Below the pieces are notes generated by a model, which saw only the letters and a program-made list of their open reading frames with translations, made no database searches and was not told the origin of the DNA. Source: Crossaster papposus (taxonomy: Eukaryota; Echinodermata; Asteroidea; Velatida; Solasteridae). Taken from it: a stretch of DNA of 64,000 nucleotides. The position numbers and the translations under genes are program-made. Positions within the stretch are counted from its first letter, which is position 1; each line of letters starts with the position of its first letter. Below are positions 54,130 through 64,000 of the stretch, piece after piece. The stretch is taken from the NCBI GenBank assembly GCA_037893245.1, contig JBAIAA010000697.1, forward strand, positions 434,001 through 498,000. Reading direction: 5' to 3'.

Positions 54130-54825
54130 ACGTCGTGCGTCGCCCTTCTTTCGTCGCCCTTCTTTCGTCGCCCTTCTTTCGTCGCCCTTCTTTCGTCGCC
54201 CGTCGTGCGTCGCCCTTCTTGCGTCGCCCTTCTTGCGTCGCCCTTCTTTCGTCGCCCTTCTTTCGTCGCCCTTCTTTCGTCGCCCGTCGTGCGTCGCCCT
54301 TCTTGCGTCGCCCTTCTTGCGTCGCCCTTCTTTCGTCGCCCTTCTTTCGTCGCCCTTCTTTCGTCGCCCTTCTTTCGTCGCCCTTCTTTCGTCGCCCTTC
54401 TTTCGTCGCCCTTCTTTCGTCGCCCTTCTTTCGTCGCCCTTCTTTCGTCGCCCTTCTTTCGTCGCCCTTCTTTCGTCGCCCGTCGTGCGTCGCCCGTCGT
54501 GCGTCGCCCTTCTTTCGTCGCCCTTCTTTCGTCGCCCTTCTTTCGTCGCCCTTCTTTCGTCGCCCTTCTTTCGTCGCCCTTCTTTCGTCGCCCTTCTTTC
54601 GTCGCCCTTCTTTCGTCGCCCTTCTTTCGTCGCCCTTCTTTCGTCGCCCGTCGTGCGTCGCCCGTCGTGCGTCGCCCTTCTTTCGTCGCCCTTCTTTCGT
54701 CGCCCGTCGTGCGTCGCCCTTCTTTCGTCGCCCTTCTTTCGTCGCCCTTCTGTTGTCGCCCTTCTTTTGTCGCCCTTCTTTCGTCGCCCGTCGTGCGTCG
54801 CCCGTCGTGCGTCGCCCGTCGCCTT
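54130..54825. repeat. 14-bp tandem array, left arm
   Basis: About 49 units of CGTCGCCCTTCTTT with variants CGTCGCCCGTCGTG and CGTCGCCCTTCTTG. Because 14 is not a multiple of 3, each + frame repeats the same 14 residues (RRPSFVALLSSPFF) every 42 bp. The long open frames on both strands are therefore artefacts. Confidence 0.97.
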
Positions 54826-55274
54826 AATTGTGTTTGACCTTGACGCATGCGCATATGTTTGTCATATCCCACTTAAGTTTATGCCTGTCAACGTGTGGTG
54901 CGTGTGAACTTATTAAAACAAATATGGAAAGGTTTCAATATTTTAAGGCTCATAATCAGAATTTAATGTGACCTTTGTATGGGTGTATGGCGTAATAATC
55001 TACAGCAGTCGTTTCCCTTCCACTGTGTCTGTCGTCCCTATTTGCAAATCAGAACCAGTCAGCCCAATGAATTGTGCTATCAGCTCTGTGCCAAATTTAC
55101 TTGATATTGATTAGGACTTAAACAAATAAAAACCACGAAACGTAACGTAAAGTCAGGTGGCTTAGTGCAATTACCGTTACCGGGCAAATAAAAGCACCAT
55201 ATTTTGCATGAAAAAAACCTTGGGGCCTAGTCATTACCAGCACGTTGTCGTGAAAGTTGGTATCTTAATATTTC

Positions 55275-55308
55275 TACACAAAACCCCCGACACCGGGGGT
55301 TTTGTGTA
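55275..55308. other. Perfect 15-bp hairpin
   Basis: TACACAAAACCCCCG and its exact inverse CGGGGGTTTTGTGTA are separated by ACAC. It sits in the spacer of the 54-57 kb foldback. Possibly a remnant of a small inverted element; no terminator role is expected in this context. Confidence 0.7.
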
Positions 55309-55599
55309 CAAACCTCACCAGCTTGATCATACGGTTATTTACGACCCCCATGACAGCGGCCAAACCGCAAGCCTAGAAGATGACCTTTTTTTCGCTTGGA
55401 CTTCTGACCGCAGTCTTATTATTGCATATACTTATAAGGTGTACAATTTCTATGTAGGGCCTACATGTACAATTTACATGCGGCTGTAGAAACTATGCAC
55501 ACATGCAAGATTGTACTTTGTCACTGCTTCCGAGTAATTAATATTAGCCTCAGAGCCCTTCGAATTTTTTTAACATTTACATATTTGTTACCAGGTTTG

Positions 55600-56165
55600 G
55601 GTATATTAAAACAAAAAAACTAAATTGTAAAAGTTTATTTTGGTGATTCTACTTACTTTACTTCCATAACATTTTCTAAAGCAAATGACTGAATAATTAT
55701 GAGAACATAGTAACGATCGAAATGACACAAAAGTACACCCTTAAGTTGCGCGCATTTACCTTGTCTCCGGATATCATCAGGTAGTCTTAGTTGCCAAAAC
55801 CTCAGTATTGATAAGCTTCAAATTCACCAAGTTGCATACTGGCATAGTTACCATATTAAAACCTTATGGAAAATCATATGAACGATCATGATAACATTGT
55901 AATATTTAGCCCAGCGAACAACAACGTGAAAATGAGGTGTCCGTAAATTAGGCTAAAAAGTGGTCAAAGTTCAAGGAAATCACTACAATTGTGTGTAAGA
56001 AAACATGTTGACGTCGACATAATTATAAGCAATAATACTTTTATTTGGGGGATTTCCTTGAACTTGTTTAAGTCTCCCACGTTAGGCAACCCTTCACCGA
56101 CATTTCAGCACAATTTACAGACGTCTAATATTTGCCTCTTTTTGTTTGATGGGCTAAATATCTCA
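55600..56165. mobile_element. Diverged copy of the NLR-intron foldback element
   Basis: Shares long stretches with 32190-32730: GTTTATTTTGGTGATTCTAC, AATGACTGAATAATTATGAG, TTGATAAGCTTCAAATTCAC, ACCTTATGGAAAATCATATG, and ATTTCCTTGAACTTGTTTAA on the other side. It is truncated and internally rearranged. Confidence 0.7.
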
Positions 56166-56299
56166 ATCTTAAAATATTGAAACCTTTCCACAGTTGTTTA
56201 ATAAACTCACACGCACCACACGTTGACAGGCATAAACTTAAGTAGGATATAACAAACATATGCGCATGCGTCAAGGTCAAAGGCCAAACACAATTAAGG

Positions 56300-56880
56300 C
56301 GACGGGCGACGCACGACGGGCGACGAAAGAAGGGCGACGAAAGAAGGGCGACGAAAGAAGGGCGACGCACGACGGGCGACGAAAGAAGGGCGACGAAAGA
56401 AGGGCGACGAAAGAAGGGCGACGCACGACGGGCGACGCACGACGGGCGACGAAAGACGGGCGACGAAAGACGGGCGACGAAAGACGGGCGACGAAAGACG
56501 GGCGACGAAAGAAGGGCGACGAAAGAAGGGCGACGAAAGAAGGGCGACGAAAGAAGGGCGACGAAAGAAGGGCGACGAAAGAAGGGCGACGAAAGAAGGG
56601 CGACGAAAGAAGGGCGACGAAAGAAGGGCGACGAAAGAAGGGCGACGAAAGAAGGGCGACGAAAGAAGGGCGACGAAAGAAGGGCGACGAAAGAAGGGCG
56701 ACGAAAGAAGGGCGACGAAAGAAGGGCGACGAAAGAAGGGCGACGAAAGAAGGGCGACGAAAGAAGGGCGACGAAAGAAGGGCGACGAAAGAAGGGCGAC
56801 GAAAGAAGGGCGACGAAAGAAGGGCGACGAAAGAAGGGCGACGAAAGAAGGGCGACGAAAGAAGGGCGACGCACGACGTT
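56300..56880. repeat. 14-bp tandem array, right arm
   Basis: The reverse-complement array (AAAGAAGGGCGACG units), about 41 copies. It includes a small block of AAAGACGGGCGACG variants near 56450-56510 not seen in the left arm. The variant pattern differs from the left arm, so the arms have evolved separately. Confidence 0.97.
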
Positions 56881-57107
56881 TAGAGTGGCACATATGGAAT
56901 TCCATAGCATGTGGATGTGCATATACATGTACATGTACGTACGTACATACACGATCGTATATTTTCGCGCGCGCTGTGTACACTGTACTTCGTATTCGTG
57001 AGTCTCCTTTCAAGAGTGGAATTGCCAGTGTTACGACAAGAAACCCTTCCGTCGCTGCGGTGTAAAAAAAATATACGCCGCCGGGCGGCGGCTAGACCTG
57101 GGGTTAC

Positions 57108-58437
57108 AAGATGGCGGATAAACTCGTGCGTAATTTCAAGCCGCATGCGCATTAGCCGTTTTTGAAACACAAGCTTCATCTTGCGTGGCCTTATCATACA
57201 GTTTAGCAATGCGCCAGAGGCAAAGCCACAATATACCAAAACCAGGGTTTGGAAAACAGCACCCATTGAACGATGTTATCCGCCATCTTGTAACAGTCGC
57301 GTTTGCGAAACGGGCATAGTTTTCATCTTTTTTACAGAAATTGGCCGAGATTCGACCGGTTTTTGGTTTGTTACAGCTGGGTGAGTTGATAAAGTACTCA
57401 TACAAATTTTTTGTTGGGGTAGACCGTGCGGCAGTATCATGAGTATGGAGTTATTACCCGGAATTTGTGCACGGTTTCTATTGTTTAACGGCGGTTAACC
57501 TGTAAAAACCCTCTCTATCTATGGGAGACCCAGAGTTCTAGGGGTACCTGGGGGCCGCAAATTCGAAGACGGACAGACAGTATATTTAGGTAATAACTGT
57601 GCGGTAATTACTGCGTGATAATGACCGGGTTGGGGGATGACCGCTGGCCTTCTTATTCCTCCATGTAATAGACCGAGCCGACGGAAGGCGAGGTCCATAC
57701 TAGCGGTCATCTCCCAACCCTGTGATAATGACTGGGTTGGGGGTACCCCTAGAACTCTGGGTCTCCCGACGCCCGTAGGGCGGAGCCCCATAGATAGAGA
57801 GGGTTTTTACAGGTTAACCGCCGTTAAACAATATAAACCGTGCACAAATTCCGGGCAATAACTCCATACTGCCGCACGGTCTACCCCAACTAAAAATTTG
57901 TATAAGTACTTTATCAACTCACCCAGCTGTGGCCAACCAAAAACCGGTCGAATCTCGGCCAATTTCTGTAAAAAAGTGAAAACTATGCCCGTTCCGCAAA
58001 CGCGACTGTTACAAGATGGCGGATAACTCGTGCGTAATTTCAAGCTTCATCTTGCGCGGCCTTATCATACAGTTTAGCAATGCGCCAGAGGCACATCCAC
58101 AATATACCAAAACCAGGGTTTGGAAAACAGCACCCATTGAACGATGTTATCCGCCATCTTGTAACAGTCGCGTTTGCGGAACGGGCATAGTTTTCACCTT
58201 TTTTACAGAAATTGGCCGAGATTCGACCGGTTTTTGGTTGGCCACAGCTGGGTGAGTTGATAAAGTACTTATACAAATTTTTAGTTGGGTAGACCGTGCG
58301 GCAGTATGGAGTTATTGCCCGGAATTTGTGCACGGTTTCTATTGTTTAACGGCGGTTAACCTGTAAAAACCCTCTCTATCTATGGGGCTCCGCCCTACGG
58401 GCATCGGGAGACCCAGAGTTCTAGGGGTAGGTTGGGG
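57108..58437. repeat. Three ~300-420-bp units in direct/inverted/direct order
   Basis: Unit 1 (57108-57535) and unit 3 (about 58012-58437) are direct copies; the segment 57735-58020 is their inverse. Landmarks are AAGATGGCGGATAA, CAATGCGCCAGAGGC, AACGATGTTATCCGCCATCT, GTAGACCGTGCGGCAGTAT and TAGGGGTA. The junction at 58012-58020 is palindromic around the GATGGCGGATAAC motif. It looks like tandem or inverted insertion of one repeat family whose ends carry ACAAGATGGCGG. Confidence 0.8.
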
Positions 58438-59542
58438 GATGACCGCTGGTTAGACCGAGTTACTGGGCTCTACTAGTTATCACTCTTTTAACATTTGGGC
58501 ATTATCTTGCGCTAGGCCGAGCGAGACGAATATTGACAAATGAACATCTCTTAAATATGGTTCAAAATGTCGCCAAAATCTACACAAATACCTCTAAATG
58601 AAATCGTCTAAATAGCCTTCCATAAAGTAGGTATGTTACAATGTGTGTGCTTTCGCCATGAAGGTTTCTGCCATGGGGCTGTTATGCACTATTGGAGACC
58701 AATTTGGATAGCCTACGTAAATGTGATCTTTTGATGGGCTGATTAGATTTTTGTTTCATGATTTCTATTGGAAAAGAAGAATGACATTGTTATCTTTCAT
58801 TTCATACTAAACTTTTTATGATTTATGTTTTTGGCAGTTTGTTTTGCTGCACTGTTTCACAAGAGCCGTGTTTAGTGCCATTCTGTACCCTGATCCCACC
58901 TACTGGATTTGAAAAAAAGTATCTAGGATGATTGGTTAACATGTGAATTTGCTTTTGGTGAAATTTCAGCAAAATCTATCGATTAGAAATATGTTTTTTT
59001 GGATGAGGAATGTGAAATTGTCATGCAAAAATGACGGCCCGATTAGCGGTTTTTGTGTATTTACATACATTTTGGGGCGATTTTATGTAATGAAATAGAA
59101 TCTTTCGGTCACATTTGAGATCACAACTTTTGGTTTAAAAACAAAGGAAAACAAAGGAATTAAATACATGGTTTCCGGGCGTTTAAAATTGGCATAACTT
59201 TCTTATTACTGGGGCTATTACGATGAATGAGGCATCAAATAAAAGGTCTTATCAAGCTCTGTCTAATGGCATAAAGCAAGAGCTTGAATTCTGAGATTTT
59301 TTTTTTTTGTAACATCCCTACATAAAGTGTCCAAGCTTGACCTAACGATTTTCGGGGGTACTCACGATCAATTCTTGACCTGCAAATCAAGGAAATTCAA
59401 TTCCAGTTTTCCTGCGACTAAAACACTGAACCGAACTTCTGCTGTTCGACATTTAAATTTGGCATTGTGGGATGCCTGTGACATCACAGGCCATAGTGCA
59501 TGCCGCCCGTACCACTATACGCGGGGGTGGGGGGGCTCTGTA
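58438..59542. other. Intergenic, nothing recognised
   Basis: AT-rich sequence without homology that I can identify. A run of T lies near 59299-59308. No exon with splice support. Confidence 0.4.
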
Positions 59543-59626
59543 TACACTGACCTGTGACATCGCAGAGCACCCCGCTATATACGCCGGGGGGGGGGGGGGG
59601 GCTCTGCGATGTCATAGGTCAGTGTA
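59543..59626. repeat. 26-bp stem hairpin enclosing a G-run
   Basis: Arm TACACTGACCTGTGACATCG plus CAGAGC (59543-59568) is mirrored by GCTCTGCGATGTCATAGGTC plus AGTGTA (59601-59626) with one mismatch. The loop contains GCTATATACGCC and an uninterrupted run of about 16 G. A second G-rich block is just upstream (59522-59535). Confidence 0.8.
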
Positions 59627-59793
59627 TCGTGAGACCATGGAGCAAATTGGAAGATGTTATAATAATTTTCTTCAGCCTGTTACACAAAAATGAAAGACTA
59701 AACTTTTTGGGGGGTTGGTTTCGAATATTCGGTTTTTTAAATCGAAACCGAATAGTGGAATTAAAAGCGAATATTAAAAAAAAACAGTTTTAA

Positions 59794-60471
59794 GGGGATC
59801 GTATACGTTTGGTAATTACTCCAAAAATTAATGGCAATAAAAACTTACTTGGTACAGCAGCTTTGGATAGTATAATGCATTTTTAGAAACTTTTCACTTC
59901 GAAATACTGCGGTTATGGGAAAAGATATCACTTTTTATCCCCAACAATTTGAATCTGACAAGCATTGGGCCAAACAAAAAAGAAAACATGTTTAGCGTCA
60001 CCGCTCGCTTCCTTTTTGGGGGCCCGCCTCCTTTTTTCTTTTCTTTTTCTTTTTGAAAAACATCATAAATTTGACAATTTTGGCAATTTTTTTTTTTAAA
60101 TTTATTTTGGCAATTTTTTTTAAAGATATTAAAATTTTAAGATTGTATTTTAGACTTTAGCATCACTGTGTACATGCTCTGTGTACATGACTCAAATTAA
60201 AGCTGTGTCGGGCGGCCATTTTGAAAAAAAAAAAAAAAGGGCCTCCTCCTTCCTTTTTAAAAAAGGGCATGACGCTAAACATGTTTTTTTTTTTTATTTG
60301 GCCTTACTGCAGTGACGTTTCTCAGATTGTGTATTCCAATGCAGATTATTCTTCCTGCGTGGACATAACCGCTCCAGATTTTCGGCAATCGCTACCACCG
60401 TTTGAAATGAAATTTTTACAGGTTAGTTTTATGGTATGTAACTATATAGGATTGAAACAAACACGATCCCT
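59794..60471. mobile_element. TTAA-flanked MITE, GGGATCGT family
   Basis: Left end GGGGATCGTATACGTTTGG after TTAA (59790-59793). Right end CAAACACGATCCCT before TTAA (60472-60475). The sequence TTGGTAATTACTCC followed by AATAAAAACTTACTTGGTA resembles a MITE I recall as abundant in echinoderm genomes. It shares its right TTAA with the next element. Confidence 0.75.
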
Positions 60472-60475
60472 TTAA

Positions 60476-60856
60476 AGGTATGACACACCATTGGTAAATG
60501 CTTGATTTTTCAGAAAATTGGTAGATTTGGGGGGTTGTATTTCATAGTAAATGTCATTTAACTGATCTTTCCGAAGTTTTACAATCATGGATGCCGAGGA
60601 AAACACGAAAAACAGTGTTTGCTTTCAACCGGCGTTGGGCAGTTATTCTTATGTTATCTTTGTTTTTTCGCGATCGCCAACCGGCGATCGCAAATTTTTC
60701 TTCATAAAATTCTATTTTTCGGAATAATTAACGGGATATCTAGCGCAATCATTTTGCTGGATGCCTAAAATCATTATTTACTTTCAATTAAGTAAGATAT
60801 TTCTTAACAATTCGGTAGTAAATATTTTCGATATCTGCAAATGGTGTATCCTACCT
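60476..60856. mobile_element. TTAA-flanked MITE, AGGTAGGATACACC family
   Basis: Left end AGGTATGACACACCATTGG directly after the shared TTAA (60472-60475). Right end GCAAATGGTGTATCCTACCT before TTAA (60857-60860). The interior has AGTTTTACAATCATGGATGC and CATTTTGCTGGATGCCTA as in other copies. It ends 135 bp before the SLC7 start codon. Confidence 0.85.
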
Positions 60857-60995
60857 TTAAATCCCAGCACTGTTAAATATTATGCTAATGCCCCTAATTT
60901 CGTTCTTGATAGGGCCTACTATAGTAGTTGAACTGATTGTCCTAAATTGTACCTCTCTAGATGTCCATTTATTTACGGGTAGGGCCTATCGAAGG

Positions 60996-61281
60996 ATGGA
61001 AGAGCCAGATATCCAATCAGCTATAGACGACGGGGACGTGCTCGCCATGAAGGAATCCGAGTCTCGTGTGCAAATAGCGCCCTCGCCTGACATCAAACTC
61101 CAGAAGAAGATCGGGCCGTTGGTGGGCGTGGCCATCGTGGTGGGGGTTATGATGGGGAGTGGGATTTTCATCACGCCTTCGTTTGTGCTCGCGAGTAGCG
61201 GCTCCGTTGGTGCGGCGCTGCTGGTATGGACCGTAGCCGGCCTGCTGTCAATCATCGGTTCCCTGTGCTACGTCGAGTTGG
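60996..61281 (+). CDS. SLC7-like: SLC7-type amino-acid transporter, first coding exon
   Basis: Starts at ATG 60996 (A at -3, G at +4; the next upstream in-frame ATG at 60882 would add a non-conserved hydrophobic stretch). It ends at the donor GTACGT after CYVELG in phase 1. About 96 residues: an acidic cytosolic N-terminus, then LQKKIGPLVGVAIVVGVMMG with SGIF (TM1; the GSGIF unwound segment binds the amino-acid backbone at about 54-58), a short loop FVLASSGSVG, and TM2 AALLVWTVAGLLSIIGSLCY. This is the signature of the LAT/xCT/b0,+AT light subunits of heteromeric amino-acid exchangers, which pair with SLC3 heavy chains. The remaining ~10 TM helices lie downstream of the window. The subfamily cannot be assigned from one exon. 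Confidence 0.85.
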
Positions 61282-61310
61282 GTACGTTGGGAAATAGTCA
61301 ACTGTATTAA

Positions 61311-61771
61311 CCCTAACCCCCTAGGCCCTTTTTGCTAGCAACCATCCTCAATCCTCCAAAATCCTTATTTTTTGAAAAAACCTCATTTTCTGAAAACCCC
61401 ATTTAGCCTCAATCCTCAAAAATCCTCCACACTTGAAACAACATCATGTGCCTCAATTCTCCAAAATCCTCATTTTTTTGTGTACAAAAATTCTCCAAAA
61501 CTGCAATGAGGATTCTGGAGGATTGAAAAAAGTCAATCCTCCAAAATCCTCATTATGATTTTTTGGAAACCCCATTCAGCCATAATTCTCCAAAATCCTC
61601 ATTTTTGAAAAACCCCATTCAGCCTCAATCCTCAAAAATCCTCCACTCTTGAAACAACATTGTGCCTCAATCCTCAAAAATCCTTATTTAAAACAAATAC
61701 TATTCATCCTCAATTCTTAAAAATCCTCCAAAACTGCAATGAGGATTTTGGAGGATTGAGGAACGTTAGGG
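61311..61771. mobile_element. TTAA-flanked element with CCCTAAC ends
   Basis: TTAA 61307-61310, then CCCTAACCCC. The right end GTTAGGG precedes TTAA 61772-61775. The inside is a degenerate tandem of TCAATCCTCCAAAATCCTCA, inverted toward the right end (AATGAGGATTTTGGAGGATT). It starts 25 bp after the SLC7 exon donor. Confidence 0.75.
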
Positions 61772-61775
61772 TTAA

Positions 61776-61979
61776 CCAGTTCGCGCGCCGGGATTATTTT
61801 AACATCACCGAGCCGAGGCGGGTTCAGGCCGATGGTACCGGGAAGCACACCCACGCATTACCGGCCTTGCTCGCGCTGCTGACAGACATTTCCGGCCTTG
61901 CTCGTGACGTGTTTATGCGCCATTCGTTTTGAATCTGGGGAAAACTTTGCGTGTATATACGTCCTCCGGCGCGAACTGG
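61776..61979. mobile_element. TTAA-flanked MITE, CCAGTTCGCG family
   Basis: Begins directly at the TTAA shared with the preceding element (61772-61775) and ends CCGGCGCGAACTGG before TTAA 61980-61983. Very similar to 2083-2326 (GCGGGTTCAGGCCGATGGTA; GACAGACATTTCCGGCCT; TTTTGAATCTGGGGAAAACT), which carries an extra ~35 bp. Confidence 0.85.
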
Positions 61980-62065
61980 TTAACAGGCCTTGTGCTGGGC
62001 TAGTTAACTGAAGATGTTACTAGCCGCAAGGTATTATTTGATCTAAGTTTTAACAAGTACATTAT

Positions 62066-62207
62066 CCCTAACCCTCCAGGGTATTTTGGCTAGAAACCCT
62101 GGCAGACGCAACAGATTGCATACTTTGTCACATTGACTTGTGTGCAGAGTCCAGCAAGGTCAAGCAGTCACCACAGATGCACTTTGCTGGATCTGGCAGG
62201 GTTAGGG
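62066..62207. mobile_element. Short CCCTAACCCT-ended element
   Basis: Left CCCTAACCCTCCAGGG after TTAT; right CCTGGCAGGGTTAGGG before TTAA (62208-62211). The ends resemble those of 61311-61771. 142 bp, non-coding. Confidence 0.6.
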
Positions 62208-62329
62208 TTAAGTAGGTTAGTGAATTTTTTCAATAGCCCACTACATTGTAGGTAACCAATAAAGCAAATTTACAAAAAGTAAAATTGAGTTATGCCGTCC
62301 ACGACGAAAGGGCTGTAAAGTAGGCATCT

Positions 62330-62718
62330 CTAACCACCCTGAGTCCATCAAAATCCATTTCCTGTTTTGGAGGATTTTAGCGGATTCAGGATACCTCCAT
62401 ATATTGAACAAACTGGAGGAGTGTGATGGATTGAGGATTTTAAGCCTAGCGTTACTGCAGGAGTTTGATGGATTCAGGATTCAGAAATGTAGGTGATGGA
62501 CTGCATGTGATGGACTTTATGTATGGAGAAACACACTGCAATTTTTTGTATGCCACCATGGTATCCTGAATCCGCCAGAGTCCATCAACTTTTGCTGGTG
62601 GATTATTGGTGGAGTCTGATGGACTCAGGACACCAGCAGTTTTTGCAAACCAAACTTGGTGGATTGTAGCGGATTCAGGATACTTTCTAGAAAAAGCAGT
62701 GAGAGGGTTAGGGTTTTA
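62330..62718. repeat. Repeat with TGGATTCAGGATAC motifs
   Basis: TCCATCAAAATCC, GCGGATTCAGGATAC and GATGGATTGAGGATTT motifs recur in both orientations. The block ends GAGAGGGTTAGGGTTTT. Construction resembles the 61.3-61.8 kb element; probably a diverged relative without clean ends. Confidence 0.5.
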
Positions 62719-62959
62719 AAGTTTTTAGATGTTTAGATATTTAGATAAATGAAATCTACAAGAAATAAGCTTTATTACAAAACATAGTTGGTATTTATGG
62801 TTAGCTACAACAAGTAACACTGAATATGAAAATTCTTTGTTTTTTAAATTGTTTTTCACATATTTTAATGTAGTAGAGCGGCTAAGCACCAGAATCGTTC
62901 ACTTCTTGAAGAAAGCATGAAACTTTGCACAAGGGTTCTATAGTACCTAAATATCATTT

Positions 62960-63400
62960 TAAAAAATGGACCCCAAAAATTCACGCCCCCTAATGGCCGC
63001 CATATTGAATTCCAATATGGCCGCCATAATTACCATAGTTTTGCCCATATCTCCTGTTCTATTGCATCTACGACCAAAATGCAAGTGTCTATACCTATGT
63101 TTTCGATGTCTGGGAACATTTTGGCATTGTCAGAATTTATGTCGGAGGGCCACCATATTTGATTTCAAGATGTCCGCCATATGTATTACGTTACTTCGTT
63201 TCTCACTTGCTATAGCACTTAGGAAGAAAAATAAAGACTCTATACCCATGTTCTTGATACTTAGGAACATTTTTAATATGTAAAAATTGTCACCATAGGT
63301 CCGCCATATTGGAATTAAAGATGGCCACCACATTATTAGACATGCATTTGTCCATGATAGACTGATGTCGTGTACCATGTCACTGAGAAAATTGTTATAT
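62960..63400. repeat. Diverged tandem repeat with GGCCGCCATATTG / AAGATGGCC motifs
   Basis: GGCCGCCATATTGAATTCC, AAGATGTCCGCCATATG and CCGCCATATTGGAATTAAAG with AAGATGGCC recur. ACCTATGTTTTCGATGTCTG and CCCATGTTCTTGATACTTAG mark a unit of about 170-190 bp. The motif resembles a YY1 site. It lies in the SLC7 first intron if that gene continues downstream. Confidence 0.55.
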
Positions 63401-63761
63401 CAATATAATGGTAATTATTAGCATCTCACTTTCGTTCAGATGGCAGTCATAATACTTCAAGATGACGGCTGCATTGCATGTCTTTTTTTAGTATCAATGA
63501 GCATACCAAGCAAGATACCTGTCCACATATCATTGTTCCCGTCTCCAACTTATATCCACGCGTTGGATTTTTTCCAGTTCCAAAAACACACGCGAGATGA
63601 ATACATCCTTTGCATATTCGGCGAAGGTTTTCGATTCCCCAATTGGAAGAAAATGCACAACAGCTGCACCATCCATGACTGTTACTTCTACAGACGGGGT
63701 ATTCACGACAGCTGAATCTTTCTTGGTCTCGAGGCATCGAACTAGATCTGATTTCTTTCCC

Positions 63762-64000
63762 TCCCAGCCAGCAAGCCCAAGTGGGCCCCATGTGGGTTGT
63801 GGTTGGGTTTGATGGGCTTAGGTGGGCTTGGGCTTGAAATGGGCTGCCCACATGGGTCCTGTGTGGGGCGACGGTGGGTTTTCAGTGGGCGTGGGCATCA
63901 AATGGGCACGATGTATGGGTCCAGTGTGGGGATTTGGTAGGCTAAGTGGGCCGTTTATAAACTGGGTTTTGATAGGGCTGGCCCAAGTGGGCCCTGTGTG
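63762..64000. repeat. CCCAGC-ended element start with TGGGCCC-type repeats
   Basis: Starts CCCAGCCAGCAAGCCC and runs through degenerate AAGTGGGCCCCATGTGGG, ATGGGCTTAGGTGGGC and GGGTCCTGTGTGGGG units to the window end. The terminus resembles that of 21929-23724 (CCCAGCTAAC), although the internal repeat differs. Confidence 0.6.

Larger units (their letters stand above)
54098..56911. mobile_element. 2.8-kb foldback element with 14-bp-repeat arms
   Basis: Arms of roughly 750-850 bp are inverted copies. Left outer sequence CATGTTATGGAATTCCATAT plus GTGCCACTCTAAACGTCG is mirrored at the right (CGACGTTTAGAGTGGCAC, CATATGGAATTCCATAGCAT). Each arm contains a 14-bp tandem array, then CTTAATTGTGTTTG, GACGCATGCGCATATGTTTG and CAACGTGTGGTGCGTGTGA (left, with inverse on the right). 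The ~1.2-kb centre includes a diverged copy of the 31984-33232 foldback. The layout matches Foldback/Galileo-type elements. Confidence 0.75.

Noticed and set aside
54086-56952. Arg/Pro/Ser-rich and Gly/Asp/Arg-rich open frames on both strands
   Set aside because: Produced by the 14-bp arrays; the same 14 residues recur in all frames.
60882-60995. Upstream in-frame ATG for the SLC7 protein
   Set aside because: It would add a hydrophobic segment not found in SLC7 light subunits, while ATG 60996 has a strong context and a typical N-terminus.
61307-62211. Telomere-like CCCTAACCC / GTTAGGG sequences as an interstitial telomere
   Set aside because: Each occurs once at the end of a TTAA-flanked element; there is no tandem hexamer array.
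63447-63851. 134-codon minus-strand open frame near the window end
   Set aside because: It overlaps TGGGCCC repeats and has no recognisable domain or splice support.

Overview
This window is animal nuclear DNA. Coding sequence is split into short exons with GT/AG junctions, introns are long, and most of the length is transposon-derived or minisatellite sequence. The gene families point to an invertebrate deuterostome: a KIF21-type kinesin, a cadherin/discoidin protein, a NACHT-LRR receptor, an SLC7 transporter, and a CR1/L2-like retrotransposon carrying a 2A peptide. The dispersed repeats look most like those of echinoderms, but a cephalochordate or hemichordate is not excluded. The species assignment is from memory, not from a search.

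Layout. (1) 1-8.9 kb: the 3' end of a KIF21-family gene on the + strand. Six WD40 exons are followed by two alternative last exons, with introns full of MITEs and 10/12-bp minisatellites. (2) 9-15.9 kb: no gene seen; several terminal-inverted-repeat elements, some nested, with readable target-site duplications. (3) 15.9-26.1 kb: 3' exons of a cadherin-repeat plus F5/8C (discoidin) gene. One exon carries an apparent frameshift. Its last intron holds about 4 kb of a 34-bp satellite, split by a transposon that itself contains another transposon, and ends in a stray adhesion-GPCR TM6 fragment. (4) 27.4-30.3 kb: a 2.9-kb element with matching inverted ends and many TACGTA-type palindromes. (5) 31.8-39.0 kb: a complete four-exon NACHT-LRR gene whose first two exons encode a membrane anchor. 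Its introns contain a 1.25-kb foldback element and a 1.44-kb Mutator-like element (9-bp target duplication) carrying a broken RecQ-like helicase start. (6) 39.8-51.7 kb: a three-exon gene for a small unrecognised protein. Its 11-kb first intron hosts an intact-looking 1197-codon non-LTR retrotransposon ORF and a recent 1.5-kb tandem duplication. (7) 54-58.5 kb: a foldback element whose arms are arrays of a 14-bp repeat, then a cluster of inverted ~400-bp units. (8) 59.8-62.2 kb: a chain of elements joined end to end at TTAA sites, interrupted by the first coding exon of an SLC7 amino-acid transporter (61.0-61.3 kb).

The host genes show no obvious functional link. What unites the window is repeat biology: many non-autonomous families with intact ends and target duplications, tandem amplification inside or beside them, and serial insertion of TTAA-targeting elements. 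The most notable items are the membrane-anchored NLR, the helicase-bearing Mutator-like element, the foldback element with satellite arms, the TTAA chain, and the 2A-bearing retrotransposon.
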